From positions 620,001 through 684,000 of the forward strand of contig JACKMC010000001.1 of assembly GCA_024235595.1 (NCBI GenBank): a DNA stretch of 64,000 nucleotides. The letters are read 5' to 3'. This DNA is from Zoogloeaceae bacterium (GTDB lineage: Bacteria; Pseudomonadota; Gammaproteobacteria; Burkholderiales; Rhodocyclaceae). This document shows, one piece after another, positions 1-8,362 of this stretch. The notes beneath the pieces were generated by a model, which saw only the letters and a program-made list of their open reading frames with translations, had not been told where the DNA came from and made no database searches. The stretch's first letter is position 1. Every line of letters begins with the position of its first letter. A program made the translations under genes and the position numbers.

Positions 1-527
1 AGCGCGGCGACCTGCGAGACGTGAACCCGGCACTCGCCGAAGGCGCTCGGCACGTTGGGATTGACCTCGAGCAGCACCGCACGGGCACGGCGGATCGCTG
101 CCATGGTGTAGTCGGGCGCCAGCGACAGACTGAAAAAGCCGTGCTCGTCCATCGGCGAAGCCATCGAGAACACCACGTCGACCGGCGTGAGCCCACGGTC
201 GATGAGTTGCGGCAACTCCGAGAAGTAGGCCGGCACGTAGTCGATCCAGCCGGCCTGCCCGCCGGGCCGCGAGGGGCCGCCGAAGAAATATGCGTTATGG
301 CGGATGTTGTCGACGGTTGCGGGATTGAAATAGTCGAACTTGCGCAGCGGCAGGATCTGGCTCACCGTGACGCCGGACAGCTCGGGTCCGCGGGCCGACA
401 GCGCGGCCAGCAGCGCGGGCGGCTCGCCGACACCAGTCGGCACGACTACGGTGTCGCCGTCGTGCACCAGCGCCGCAGCGTCGGCAGCGCCCATCCGCCT
501 GTCTCGATAGGCTTGATCAAAATTCAT
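1..527 (-). CDS. acetyl-CoA hydrolase/CoA-transferase family protein, 5' part only
   Basis: The reading frame starts at an ATG (527-525) behind a strong GGAGAGGAG ribosome site and runs off the left edge, giving about 175 residues. The N-terminus (MNFDQAYRDRRM, then a DGDTVVVPTGVGEPPALL stretch) matches the start of the Cat2/4-hydroxybutyrate CoA-transferase and acetyl-CoA hydrolase family, where the Gly-rich loop leads into the CoA-transferase fold. The catalytic Glu and the C-terminal domain lie outside the window, so the acyl substrate cannot be judged. It is transcribed in the same direction as the cytochrome-TIR operon but separated by 237 bases with its own promoter, so it is probably a separate unit. 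Confidence 0.8.
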   Translation of the reverse strand, partial: MNFDQAYRDRRMGAADAAALVHDGDTVVVPTGVGEPPALLAALSARGPELSGVTVSQILPLRKFDYFNPATVDNIRHNAYFFGGPSRPGGQAGWIDYVPAYFSELPQLIDRGLTPVDVVFSMASPMDEHGFFSLSLAPDYTMAAIRRARAVLLEVNPNVPSAFGECRVHVSQVAA

Positions 528-572
528 GGTTTTCTCCTCTCCAGCTCGATTCGTGTCGTGCACAAGGCCTCG

Positions 573-604
573 ATTATAACGGCTTGCCATACCGTTGCGT
601 ATGG
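573..604 (-). promoter_or_regulatory. promoter -10 and inverted-repeat operator of the CoA-transferase gene
   Basis: On the minus strand a perfect TATAAT lies at 578-573, about 46 bases before the ATG. Immediately upstream is an inverted repeat CCATAC-N6-GTATGG (587-604) covering the place of the -35 box, for which no good consensus is seen. This arrangement is typical of a promoter controlled by a dimeric regulator; which regulator is unknown. Confidence 0.45.
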
Positions 605-764
605 AAACGAGGCGGCGGATCGGATTCACCCCAGGCGGCAGTGGGCCAAATGTGCGCGAGAGCGTAGCGCACTCACCCGCCGGGTGATCGTGATTGACCC
701 CTCGATCGGTCCACCATTCTGCGTCCTGCCCGTGCGTGAAAGCGCGCAACTGCGGTCTCCGGGT

Positions 765-2240
765 TCAACGCTCCTTCCCCAGGTGTTCGGCGATCGCCTG
801 CTCGAGGCGCTGGATGTCCGCATCGAAATGCAGATCGGTGAGTTCCAGCGCATTGCGATCGAGCAGCCCGGCGAGCGCCGCGGGCATGGCTTCGGGACCC
901 GGCAGGGCGGCGCCGTCCACCAGTGCCGGAACCACCAGCAGCTTGCGTTCGAGGGCGACCAGGATCTCCTGACGGACGATGTCGTCGGGATCGTCGAGGC
1001 GGCGTTGGCCGTTCTTCGAGGCGTTCAGCCAGCCCGGCCCGATCACCACCACCACCGCGTGGCAGCCGGCCAGCGTGGCGTCGATGCGGCGCCGGAATTC
1101 ATCGCCCGGGGCAATGTCTTCAATGTCGCGGAACACCTGGTTGGTGCCGAAGCGCTCGGCGAGTCGCTCTTCGATCAGGCGGGCGCTCGCCGGCGCGTCG
1201 CTGCGACGGTAGCTGATAAAGATGCCGGGCGGCTGCTGCGGCGTGGCATTGCCACGGCGGCGCCAGCGCCACAGGCTCCAGCCGGCGCCGCCGAGCAGCG
1301 CGAGGTCGACCGCCAGCAGCCCGCCGGCGAGGCGCGGCTCGTTGTTGAGCAGGGTGCCGAGCGGCGGGTTGAGGGCGCGCCCTTCGCGCACCGTCCATGC
1401 GCTGCCCTCGGCATCGATGCCGATGCCGTCCTGGTCCAGCACCAGCGTGGTTGCCCGAAGCGTCGGCAGTGCCGGGCCGCGGTCGCAGTTGCCGTTCGCC
1501 AGCGCGGCGGCACCTCGCCAGAAGGCGCCGCGTTCGGGCGCCGAGCAGGCAAAGAGGACGAAACCCTTGCGGCGCTCGTCCACCACCCCGGCCGCGCGCA
1601 GGCGAAGCGCTCCGGCGCCCTCGTCGCTACCCAGTCGAAAGCCGTCGAAGGGGCGCGTGCGGTTTCCGCCGACGACCCGCAGGCGAAGACTGGCGCCGTC
1701 GGCGACGTTCACGCTCAGCGGCAGTGCGGCGGGCAGTTGCCACTGCCGATCGCCGGCCAGCAGGCGCCGTGGCGGGGTGCTGGTGTCGAAAGGATCGGCG
1801 GCAGATGCCGCCATGGTGAGGCTCAGCGACACGCCGCGCGGACGCAGTTCGATGTAGGGCAGATCGCTACGCTCCTCTTCGAGCTGGAAGAATTCGACGC
1901 TGGCGTGCTCGCCCGCGGGCGCTTGCTGGTCGACGCTGAGGTAGGTCTTGCTGGTGCCCGCGCCATCGGCCAGCCACTCGAGCGCGACCTCGCCGCTGGG
2001 CGGATCGAGCCCCACGCTGCGCAGCAAGGCCAGCGTAGACAGCGCCAGCGAGGCCCTCTCGAAGCGGATGTCCACCGCTTCGCCGGGACGTCCGTCGAAG
2101 CGCAGCAGGCGCGTCGTGCTGGCCGGGTTCTCGATTCTCAGCAACTGGCCGGGCTGCGCATGCACCACGGCGCTGCCGGACAGGCGATCGGGAAAGGGCA
2201 GGCGCCAGAGCCACAAATGGCCGCCCAGGGCGGCGAGCAT
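765..2240 (-). CDS. membrane-spanning protein with cytoplasmic TIR domain
   Basis: 491 residues from the first ATG. A C-terminal TIR domain spans about 339-485: it opens with GIFISYRRSD, continues with VFRDIEDIAPGDEF, and has the helix DIVRQEILVAL, in which Glu425 aligns with the catalytic Glu of NAD-cleaving TIR domains such as SARM1. A hydrophobic segment at about 305-324 is followed by WRWRRR, so by the positive-inside rule the TIR domain is cytoplasmic. The region at 20-300 is beta-rich, contains two Cys and is probably periplasmic. A first membrane helix is cut in half by this start: the frame stays open upstream to a CTG (2315-2313) overlapping the stop of the preceding gene, and starting there would complete the helix. 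It is the last gene of the cytochrome operon. Function beyond TIR/NADase potential is inference. Confidence 0.8.
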   Translation of the reverse strand: MLAALGGHLWLWRLPFPDRLSGSAVVHAQPGQLLRIENPASTTRLLRFDGRPGEAVDIRFERASLALSTLALLRSVGLDPPSGEVALEWLADGAGTSKTYLSVDQQAPAGEHASVEFFQLEEERSDLPYIELRPRGVSLSLTMAASAADPFDTSTPPRRLLAGDRQWQLPAALPLSVNVADGASLRLRVVGGNRTRPFDGFRLGSDEGAGALRLRAAGVVDERRKGFVLFACSAPERGAFWRGAAALANGNCDRGPALPTLRATTLVLDQDGIGIDAEGSAWTVREGRALNPPLGTLLNNEPRLAGGLLAVDLALLGGAGWSLWRWRRRGNATPQQPPGIFISYRRSDAPASARLIEERLAERFGTNQVFRDIEDIAPGDEFRRRIDATLAGCHAVVVVIGPGWLNASKNGQRRLDDPDDIVRQEILVALERKLLVVPALVDGAALPGPEAMPAALAGLLDRNALELTDLHFDADIQRLEQAIAEHLGKER

Positions 2241-2311
2241 GATCAGGCCCCACAGGGCCAGCCCGGGGACCGGCAGGCGGATCCCGAAAAGCCGCGTTGT
2301 GGCGGTGGTGT

Positions 2312-3214
2312 TCAGGGGGCCACCGTGACGGTCTGGGGCGACCAGGCGACCACCCAGTCACCGCTCCCGGGCGCCCAGGCGCGCACCAGCAGCAGATGCG
2401 GGCCGCGCGAGATGGACGCATTGCTGTCCTGTCCGTTCCATGCCAGCGCCGGATCGCGGCCGACCCAGGCGTTGCGCGACACCGACTGGCGGATGTCCTC
2501 GCTTCGCACCTTCACCATGCGGATCTCGCCGGCGCTGCGTTCGAGTCGCGCGAAATCCACCGCCGCGCGGTTGAAGTCGGACTTGGAATGGAATCCGTAG
2601 AAGGCCTGCTGGCCAGTGCCGACGCGTACCGTGGGTGGCTCGAACACCACCTCGTCGATCGCCACCGAGCCGACCGCGAGCGGCCCGCACCCGAGTCCGA
2701 GCAGACGCGGTTCGAACGTCGACTGGCCAGCCATGGCGCGGATCGCCCGAAAGCTCACCCGTCCGGTCCGGACTGCGTCGCCGAAGTTGTCCGGCAGGGC
2801 GAACTGCACGAAGCCCCGGCCGCTCTCGTCACCCTCGACGACGCGGTGCATCGGGGCCTGGCCTTCGACCTCGAAGCTGACTTCGAAGGCGGTGCCGGCA
2901 GGCGCGAGGTAGGACACCACCACCGGCCAGCCGCCTTTGAGGACCGCGTCGATCTGCCAGCGGCCCATGCCGGCGAGTGCCGGCATCTGCGGCCCTGCCT
3001 TGGCAAGCGGCGGCGCTTCGGGCTGCGCCTCGGCGCCGTCCCGGTTCTGGATGGCCTTGAGAATGCCGAACAGGTCGATGCCGATGCCGATTCCGCCGCC
3101 GCCCGTGGGGCGTTCGATTTCCCGGTCGTCGTAGGCCGCTGCGGGCCCCGCGCCGAACACCGCGAGTGCGAGCAGGCTGGCTGTGAGGCCGGGGCGAAAT
3201 GAAGTCAAGGTCAT
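2312..3214 (-). CDS. secreted protein of unknown function
   Basis: 300 residues. The first 27 form a clear Sec signal peptide ending AAA before YDDREIERP. A Gly-rich linker (about 38-46) follows, then a beta-rich body with paired segments such as the one around GRWQIDAVLKGGWPVVVSY that could be Ig-like or other sandwich folds; I recognise no family. No heme motif is present and there is only one Cys in the mature part. It sits between a membrane-anchored diheme cytochrome (47 bases upstream) and the TIR gene, so it is probably a periplasmic partner of that system. The role is unknown. Confidence 0.75.
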   Translation of the reverse strand: MTLTSFRPGLTASLLALAVFGAGPAAAYDDREIERPTGGGGIGIGIDLFGILKAIQNRDGAEAQPEAPPLAKAGPQMPALAGMGRWQIDAVLKGGWPVVVSYLAPAGTAFEVSFEVEGQAPMHRVVEGDESGRGFVQFALPDNFGDAVRTGRVSFRAIRAMAGQSTFEPRLLGLGCGPLAVGSVAIDEVVFEPPTVRVGTGQQAFYGFHSKSDFNRAAVDFARLERSAGEIRMVKVRSEDIRQSVSRNAWVGRDPALAWNGQDSNASISRGPHLLLVRAWAPGSGDWVVAWSPQTVTVAP

Positions 3215-3261
3215 GGTGCTGTCCTCCGCAAGGCATGAGGTCCCGCTCCGCCACCGGCGGG

Positions 3262-4755
3262 CTACAGGGTCTTCAGGTATTCGACCAGTGCCTCCTTGTC
3301 ACTGTCGGACAGTGTGGTGCCGAATTCGTGGCCACCGTTGCCGGCGCCCTTCTGCGTGGTGTCGTGCAGGCTGCCGATGCGCTCGGCATCCGCCCCGCTG
3401 GTGACGAAACCGACCCGTACAGGGTCATAGACGTTGTAGCCGCGGCGGAAGCTCGTCGGGCGCGACTCCGGCGCTTCGAGCAGGTCGCGCAGGGTCGGCA
3501 CCGAGCCGTTGTGAAGATAGGGCGCGCGCAGCCAGATGCCGTCGAGAAAGGCCGCCACGTAGCCGGTGAGTGGCGCCTCGACCAGGCCCGCCCGTTCGAT
3601 GCCCATCTCGCGCACCACCTTGTTGGCCTCGGCCGCGGCGCGCTCGTTCCAGGTCTCGATGCGGTCGCGGCTGGTGCCCACCTCGGCCAGCGGCACCACC
3701 GTGCCGGTGCGCTCGGAGGCATGGCAACGCGCGCACTCGGCCTCGAACACCGCGCGGCCGGCATCGGCGAGCTGCCGGTCGATGGCGAAGGGATAGGCGG
3801 GCGCGGGCTTGTTCGAGAGATAGTCCTGCATCCAGCGGATCTGCTCGAGGAAGGCTTCGTTGCTCTTCGGCGGTGCGCCCAGCAGGCCCAGCGCCGAATC
3901 GATGATCACCGAGTAGGGGTCGGTGCTGTCGCCGGCGAAGTTCATGCGCATGCCGCGTTCGGGGTGGTATTTCTTGAGGTTCCACACCGAGGGCATGTCG
4001 GTGGGGCCGAGGGTGTCGTCCATCGGCCAGCGGATCATGAAGTACTTGGTGAGGTTCATCGCGTCGTCGCGGCCGCGCCCCCAGGGTGGGAAGTCGGGCC
4101 GGTACAGCCAGGCGAACTGGGTCTCGCGCTCGAGAAGAGTCTTTTTGGTGACCGGGATGATCAGGAAGCGGTAGATCAGCCGGTCCACCCACGACAGGTC
4201 GGTGACCAGGTTGATCTCCGCCATCAGGGTGTCGGCGTTGAAACGCGGGTCGCGGGCGCAGTCGATGAGGAAACGGAAGAAGGCCCACAGGTCGAGGGTG
4301 TGGTTGGGCCCGGCGGTGACGAACACCGGCTTCGAGTCCTCGCTTATCCGGTAGCTCGCGGTGTGGCAGACCGAGCAGGTGTTGCCGACCCGCGCGAAGC
4401 CGATGACCTTCTTGGTAAAGCCCACCGGCAACTCCTGGCCTTCCTCCCAGGCCACGCCGAAGCTGGCGTAGCCACCCGGGCCGGGCAGCTTGTCGGGGAA
4501 CACGCGTGGCAGCACGTAGAAGATCCAGTAGGGAATGCCGGCATCGTTCTCGGCGCCGATCGAGCCGTACTTGAAGCGCATCTCCGGATCGCTGGTGATC
4601 CACGCCGGCTGCGGCTCTTCGTGGAAGAACTTGTACCAGCCGAAGACCGCAGCGCCGGCGGCGAGCAGGACCAGGGTGGCGATCGCGGCCTTGAGGGTGC
4701 GACGCAGGGGGCCTTGCGGCGCGTTCGGAGTGTTGGGGGTGTTGGTATCGGTCAT
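3262..4755 (-). CDS. membrane-anchored diheme c-type cytochrome (RoxA-like/peroxidase-like)
   Basis: 497 residues: short cytoplasmic N-terminus, one anchor helix at about 22-41, then a periplasmic domain with two heme c sites, CSVCH (127-131) and CARCH (341-345). The C-terminal block LRAPYLHNGSVPTLRDLL, followed by a Tyr-Asp-Pro-x-x-Val-Gly-Phe segment, is typical of the RoxA-like cytochrome branch related to bacterial diheme peroxidases. It is a paralogue of the next upstream gene (4770-6296): both share the GSIGAE/GSTGGE and PYWI...VLP motifs near the N-terminus and end in VEYLKT. Its substrate (peroxide, an organic compound, or merely electrons) cannot be told from sequence. Confidence 0.85.
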   Translation of the reverse strand: MTDTNTPNTPNAPQGPLRRTLKAAIATLVLLAAGAAVFGWYKFFHEEPQPAWITSDPEMRFKYGSIGAENDAGIPYWIFYVLPRVFPDKLPGPGGYASFGVAWEEGQELPVGFTKKVIGFARVGNTCSVCHTASYRISEDSKPVFVTAGPNHTLDLWAFFRFLIDCARDPRFNADTLMAEINLVTDLSWVDRLIYRFLIIPVTKKTLLERETQFAWLYRPDFPPWGRGRDDAMNLTKYFMIRWPMDDTLGPTDMPSVWNLKKYHPERGMRMNFAGDSTDPYSVIIDSALGLLGAPPKSNEAFLEQIRWMQDYLSNKPAPAYPFAIDRQLADAGRAVFEAECARCHASERTGTVVPLAEVGTSRDRIETWNERAAAEANKVVREMGIERAGLVEAPLTGYVAAFLDGIWLRAPYLHNGSVPTLRDLLEAPESRPTSFRRGYNVYDPVRVGFVTSGADAERIGSLHDTTQKGAGNGGHEFGTTLSDSDKEALVEYLKTL

Positions 4756-4769
4756 GGCGGGCCTCGCGA

Positions 4770-6296
4770 TCAGAAGGTCTTGAGGTACTCGACGATCGCA
4801 TCCTTGTCTTCGGGTGCGAGCGCGGTGCCGTATCGGGGGCCGTCATGGCCCTGGTTGCCGTTGCCCGGCAGGCTGGTGTCGTAGCGGAACAAGGCCTGTC
4901 CGTCACGCTCGGCGACGCTGGCGACGAAACCCACGCGGGTCTGGTCGAGCACGTCGTCGCCTCGGTAGAACACCGGAGGCCGCTGCGCCGCGGGCTCGAG
5001 CAGGTCGCGCAGCGTCGGCACCGAGCCGTTGTGCAGGTAGGGGGCGCGCAGCCAGATGCCGTCGAGCGGCATGTTGGCGTAGCCGAAGGTCTTCCTGAAG
5101 TACTTGAAGCGATGCGGATAGCCGGCGTAGAGCGTGGCCTGGTTCACCGCCAGGTCGTAGGTGTAGGAGTCGAGCCGCGCGCGGTCGGTGGCGATCTCGG
5201 CAATCGGTGTCACATGGCCGACCCGCTGGCCGGCAAAGTCCTGGCCGCTGGCGCCATGGCAGGCGGCGCAGTATTCGCCGTAGAGCGCCTTGCCGCGTGC
5301 CGCGAGGGCTTCATCCACGGCCCATGGCCAGGCCGGCGGCGCCGCGGTGAGCAGCCATTCCTCGACCCGCGCCACCGCCTTGAGGTCGAGCGTCGGCGGC
5401 GTGGTGCCGGTGCCGAAGGCGGCGCTCTTGTTGCGCTCCTCGGTGTGGGTGTTGTTGCCGTCCCAGTGCAGTTCCATGCGCTCGCCGTCGTCGCGCCGCA
5501 TGCGTCGCCCCTGGTTCCAGATCGAGGGGAAGTCCGAGGCGCCGAGCAGTTCCTTGGGCGGCAGGCGGTGCATCGGGAAGTTGAACAGCACCTTGGCCGA
5601 ATTGAAGGTGTCGACCCGGCCCGGTCCCCAGTCGGGCTGGCCAAAGACGAAATCGAAGCGCCCGCGCAGCATCAGCAGGCGCTCGCGCATGATCGAGATC
5701 GCCACCGGATAGACCAGGTAGCGGTCGAGCAGGCTGAGCCCGTCGGGCTTGGCGGCGGCGATCTCCGGCACGATGAATTCGGCCGAGAACTTCGGATCGG
5801 CGGCGCAGTTGAAGAAGAAGGACTCGAAGGCGCGGATGTCGAAGCGGTGCGCCGGCATGCCGGTGATGAGGACCGGCACCGCATCGGGCGCGGTGCGCAC
5901 GGTGCTGGTGTGGCAGGCGGCGCAGTTGAGGAACACCCGGTCGAGGCCGAGGCTGCGGCGCATCGACATGCCCACCGGCAGGTCGCGGCCGGCTTCGAAC
6001 AGCATGCCGAGCGACTGGTAGCCCTTGCCCGGCAGATGCTGCGGGCAGACCTTCGGCAAGACCTGCCAGATCCAGTAGGGGAAGCCCGATTCGCGCTCGC
6101 CGCCGGTCGAGCCATACATGAAGTGCTGAACCGGGTCGCGATAGCGCACCGGCTCGTCGTTGCCGAAACGCTGGATCGCGTAGCCGATTGCGCCCACCGC
6201 CAGCACCAGCGGAAACCACAGCAGAAAGCGGCCCAGCAGGCGCAGCCTGTGCAGGCTGCGGGGCGAGATCGGAATGTTGTTCTTGTCGTTACTCAT
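4770..6296 (-). CDS. membrane-anchored diheme c-type cytochrome (RoxA-like), paralogue
   Basis: 508 residues from the ATG at 6296, which overlaps the stop of the upstream gene by 4 bases (ATGA), implying translational coupling. The anchor helix is at about 22-41. Heme c sites are CAACH (125-129) and CAACH (343-347). The C-terminal LRAPYLHNGSVPTLRDLL block is identical to that of the downstream paralogue. The reading frame stays open far upstream of this start, but that extension is antiparallel coding noise over the neighbouring gene, and the coupled ATG gives a proper anchor. Probably periplasmic electron transfer or peroxidase-type chemistry; the substrate is unknown. Confidence 0.85.
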   Translation of the reverse strand: MSNDKNNIPISPRSLHRLRLLGRFLLWFPLVLAVGAIGYAIQRFGNDEPVRYRDPVQHFMYGSTGGERESGFPYWIWQVLPKVCPQHLPGKGYQSLGMLFEAGRDLPVGMSMRRSLGLDRVFLNCAACHTSTVRTAPDAVPVLITGMPAHRFDIRAFESFFFNCAADPKFSAEFIVPEIAAAKPDGLSLLDRYLVYPVAISIMRERLLMLRGRFDFVFGQPDWGPGRVDTFNSAKVLFNFPMHRLPPKELLGASDFPSIWNQGRRMRRDDGERMELHWDGNNTHTEERNKSAAFGTGTTPPTLDLKAVARVEEWLLTAAPPAWPWAVDEALAARGKALYGEYCAACHGASGQDFAGQRVGHVTPIAEIATDRARLDSYTYDLAVNQATLYAGYPHRFKYFRKTFGYANMPLDGIWLRAPYLHNGSVPTLRDLLEPAAQRPPVFYRGDDVLDQTRVGFVASVAERDGQALFRYDTSLPGNGNQGHDGPRYGTALAPEDKDAIVEYLKTF

Positions 6297-8329
6297 CGAA
6301 GCGCTCCTGTGGCAATCGGCGCGGGGCGGCAGGGGGGAAGGCTGGCGTAGTCGCCGGCGAGCAGGCGTTCGGCAGTGAGCGGGGCGGTGCGGGTGGCGAG
6401 AATGTCTGCAACATGCCGGCGCATCGCGGCGAGCTCGTCGGACTGGGCAAAGCGCGCGTCGGGCTGCACCGCTGCCGGCGGCATCGGGGTCTTGGCGCGC
6501 GCGGCGGCGGGCAGCGACCACATCGCCAGGCGGTAGGCGATGCGCTCGGCGCAGCCATCGAGTCGCTCGGCGATGGCCGTCTCGCCGCCGGCCATGAAGG
6601 GCGGCGGAAAGCGCTCGTTCGAGGCATGGCACAGGCCGCAGCGACGTACGAAGGGCTGCAGGGTCTTGGCCACCCGCGTCTCCGACAGCGCCGGCGGCGG
6701 TTCGGCGTAGGGAGGCGGGCGGGGCAGTGCCATGGTGGCCGGAAGGGTGCGCTCGCCCAGCGCTGTGAGGACCGCCGGCAGCAGCGTGTCGCGTTGCGGT
6801 GGGCCCTCGAGCAGGGCCGGCTCGATGCGCGCCACGGCCTCGTCGAGCATGGCAAGCTCGTTGCGCAGGCCGAGCCGGGCGTGGCTGAAGTCGGCATCGA
6901 GCTCGAGCCGGCTGGGGCGCGCGCCGAGGGCGTCGCGGCGGTGGTCGACGATCGACAGGCTGTGCGCCTTGCCCGGCACCGGCGCGAGGCTCAGGCCATG
7001 CAGCCGGGTGCCGTCGGCGAAGCCCAGGCGATCGATCGAGCCGCCGGCAGGCTGTCCCGCTCTCGTCGTCACCCGGCCCGCCAGCGTGATGCCCTCGCCG
7101 CGACAGTCGAGGTCGATGCGGCCCTCGCGCTGCCTCGGCAGGCAATCGAGCCTGATCGTCGTCTCGCTGGCCGCGGCGCTCGCCAGCCGGGTCTCGATGC
7201 GCGCCGCGTCGGCGTCCGAAAAGAAGCTCGCCAGCACCGCCACCAGGCGGCTCACGGTGTCGGCCGAGAGCGGCCAGGTCTCGAGGGGTGGGCGCAGCGC
7301 GAGGGGGTCGAAGGCGGCGCTGATGTCGGCCGCCCGCTCGAGCGCGGCGCCGGCCGGCGTGGGCGCATCGGGCGCCAGGCCGGCAAAGGGCTGGCGGTTC
7401 GGCAGGTCGGGATTGCCGACCACGATGCCTTCGGGCCAGCGGCTGCGCCACTGCGCCAGCAGCGGCTTGAGGAGGCTGTCTTGGATCTCGGGCAGTGCCA
7501 GCGAGGGCGCCACCCCGCCGGCCAGCCGCTGGCGCAGCGCCAGGCGCAGCAATTGCCCGCGACACGCCCTGCCGGCGGCGCCCGTGCCGCAGGCCTCGCG
7601 CCACAGCTCGGCGGCCAGCGGCAGCAGGTTGGCACGGTCGGTGGCGTCGTCGATGGCGTTGGGGATGTCCACCCCGGCGCGCCACGCGAGGGCGTAGAAA
7701 CCGGGTGCGGCGGCGCCCAGCGAAGTGGCGATGCGCGGGTTGGCGCTCGATTCGTCCCACGACTGGCGCGAGAAGATCGGCGCCGCGTTCTGGTGGCAGG
7801 CGAGGCACAGCGCGCGATTGGCGTAGCGCAGGCGCGCCGTGCCGCCAGCGCGGTAGTCGTCCGCCACCTGGAACTCGAAACGCCCGGCGGCCGGGTTGTA
7901 GCTGATCACTTCCAACGTTTCGGCCTTTTCGTGAAAGCCGAGGTAGAGACGGTCCTTGAGGTAGGGCGTCGTGCTATCGGCCGCCTCGCCGGTGACCGCG
8001 ATCACCACCCGCGGGTAGCGGAAATAGTCGCCGTTCTCGGCGGCGTGGCGCTGCAGCGAGCGGCCCAGCGGAATCAGCACCGTCGACAGCCCGCCCCCTC
8101 GCCCGGACGGCTCGAGCATGGTGCGAATGCGCTCGAGCAGCTTCTCCAGCGGGTAGGGCACGCGGGCCGTCCGGCCGCCGTCGGCGGAATCGGCAAACTG
8201 GTCGAAGAGGGCCTGGCCGCGCGCTGGCAGGTTGTCACCGGCCGAGGGCTGCGCGGTGCCGGCGTAGCCCGCCGCCGGGCCCAGCAGCAGGACGAGCCCG
8301 GCTATCCAGCATGCGCGACGCGTTGTCAT
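6293..8329 (-). CDS. periplasmic diheme cytochrome c
   Basis: 678 residues with a signal peptide (about 1-23, ending GYAG). Two widely separated heme motifs are present, CLACH (175-179) and CGLCH (564-568), each at the edge of a separate domain; between them lies a long region with no family I can name. The C-terminal domain (about 545-678) looks like a small class I cytochrome with a possible distal Met in MPP. It overlaps the next gene by 4 bases and follows the lipoprotein gene by 33 bases. Operon position suggests it exchanges electrons with the membrane-anchored pair downstream. Confidence 0.8.
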   Translation of the reverse strand: MTTRRACWIAGLVLLLGPAAGYAGTAQPSAGDNLPARGQALFDQFADSADGGRTARVPYPLEKLLERIRTMLEPSGRGGGLSTVLIPLGRSLQRHAAENGDYFRYPRVVIAVTGEAADSTTPYLKDRLYLGFHEKAETLEVISYNPAAGRFEFQVADDYRAGGTARLRYANRALCLACHQNAAPIFSRQSWDESSANPRIATSLGAAAPGFYALAWRAGVDIPNAIDDATDRANLLPLAAELWREACGTGAAGRACRGQLLRLALRQRLAGGVAPSLALPEIQDSLLKPLLAQWRSRWPEGIVVGNPDLPNRQPFAGLAPDAPTPAGAALERAADISAAFDPLALRPPLETWPLSADTVSRLVAVLASFFSDADAARIETRLASAAASETTIRLDCLPRQREGRIDLDCRGEGITLAGRVTTRAGQPAGGSIDRLGFADGTRLHGLSLAPVPGKAHSLSIVDHRRDALGARPSRLELDADFSHARLGLRNELAMLDEAVARIEPALLEGPPQRDTLLPAVLTALGERTLPATMALPRPPPYAEPPPALSETRVAKTLQPFVRRCGLCHASNERFPPPFMAGGETAIAERLDGCAERIAYRLAMWSLPAAARAKTPMPPAAVQPDARFAQSDELAAMRRHVADILATRTAPLTAERLLAGDYASLPPCRPAPIATGALR

Positions 8330-8362
8330 GACCGGTTTCCATGTCCGCCGGGCGTCCGTCGC

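Noticed and set aside
21..2600. 859-codon open frame on the plus strand over the TIR region, and similar long frames opposite the cytochrome, SecA-like and giant genes
   Set aside because: They lie exactly opposite well-supported genes, have Arg/Gly/His-rich composition and no domains. In DNA this GC-rich, antisense frames stay open by chance.
6297..7808. Upstream extension of the 4770-6296 cytochrome to 1,012 codons
   Set aside because: The extra 504 residues are Arg/Pro-rich and lie in the wrong frame of the 678-residue cytochrome gene; the ATGA-coupled start gives a proper membrane anchor.
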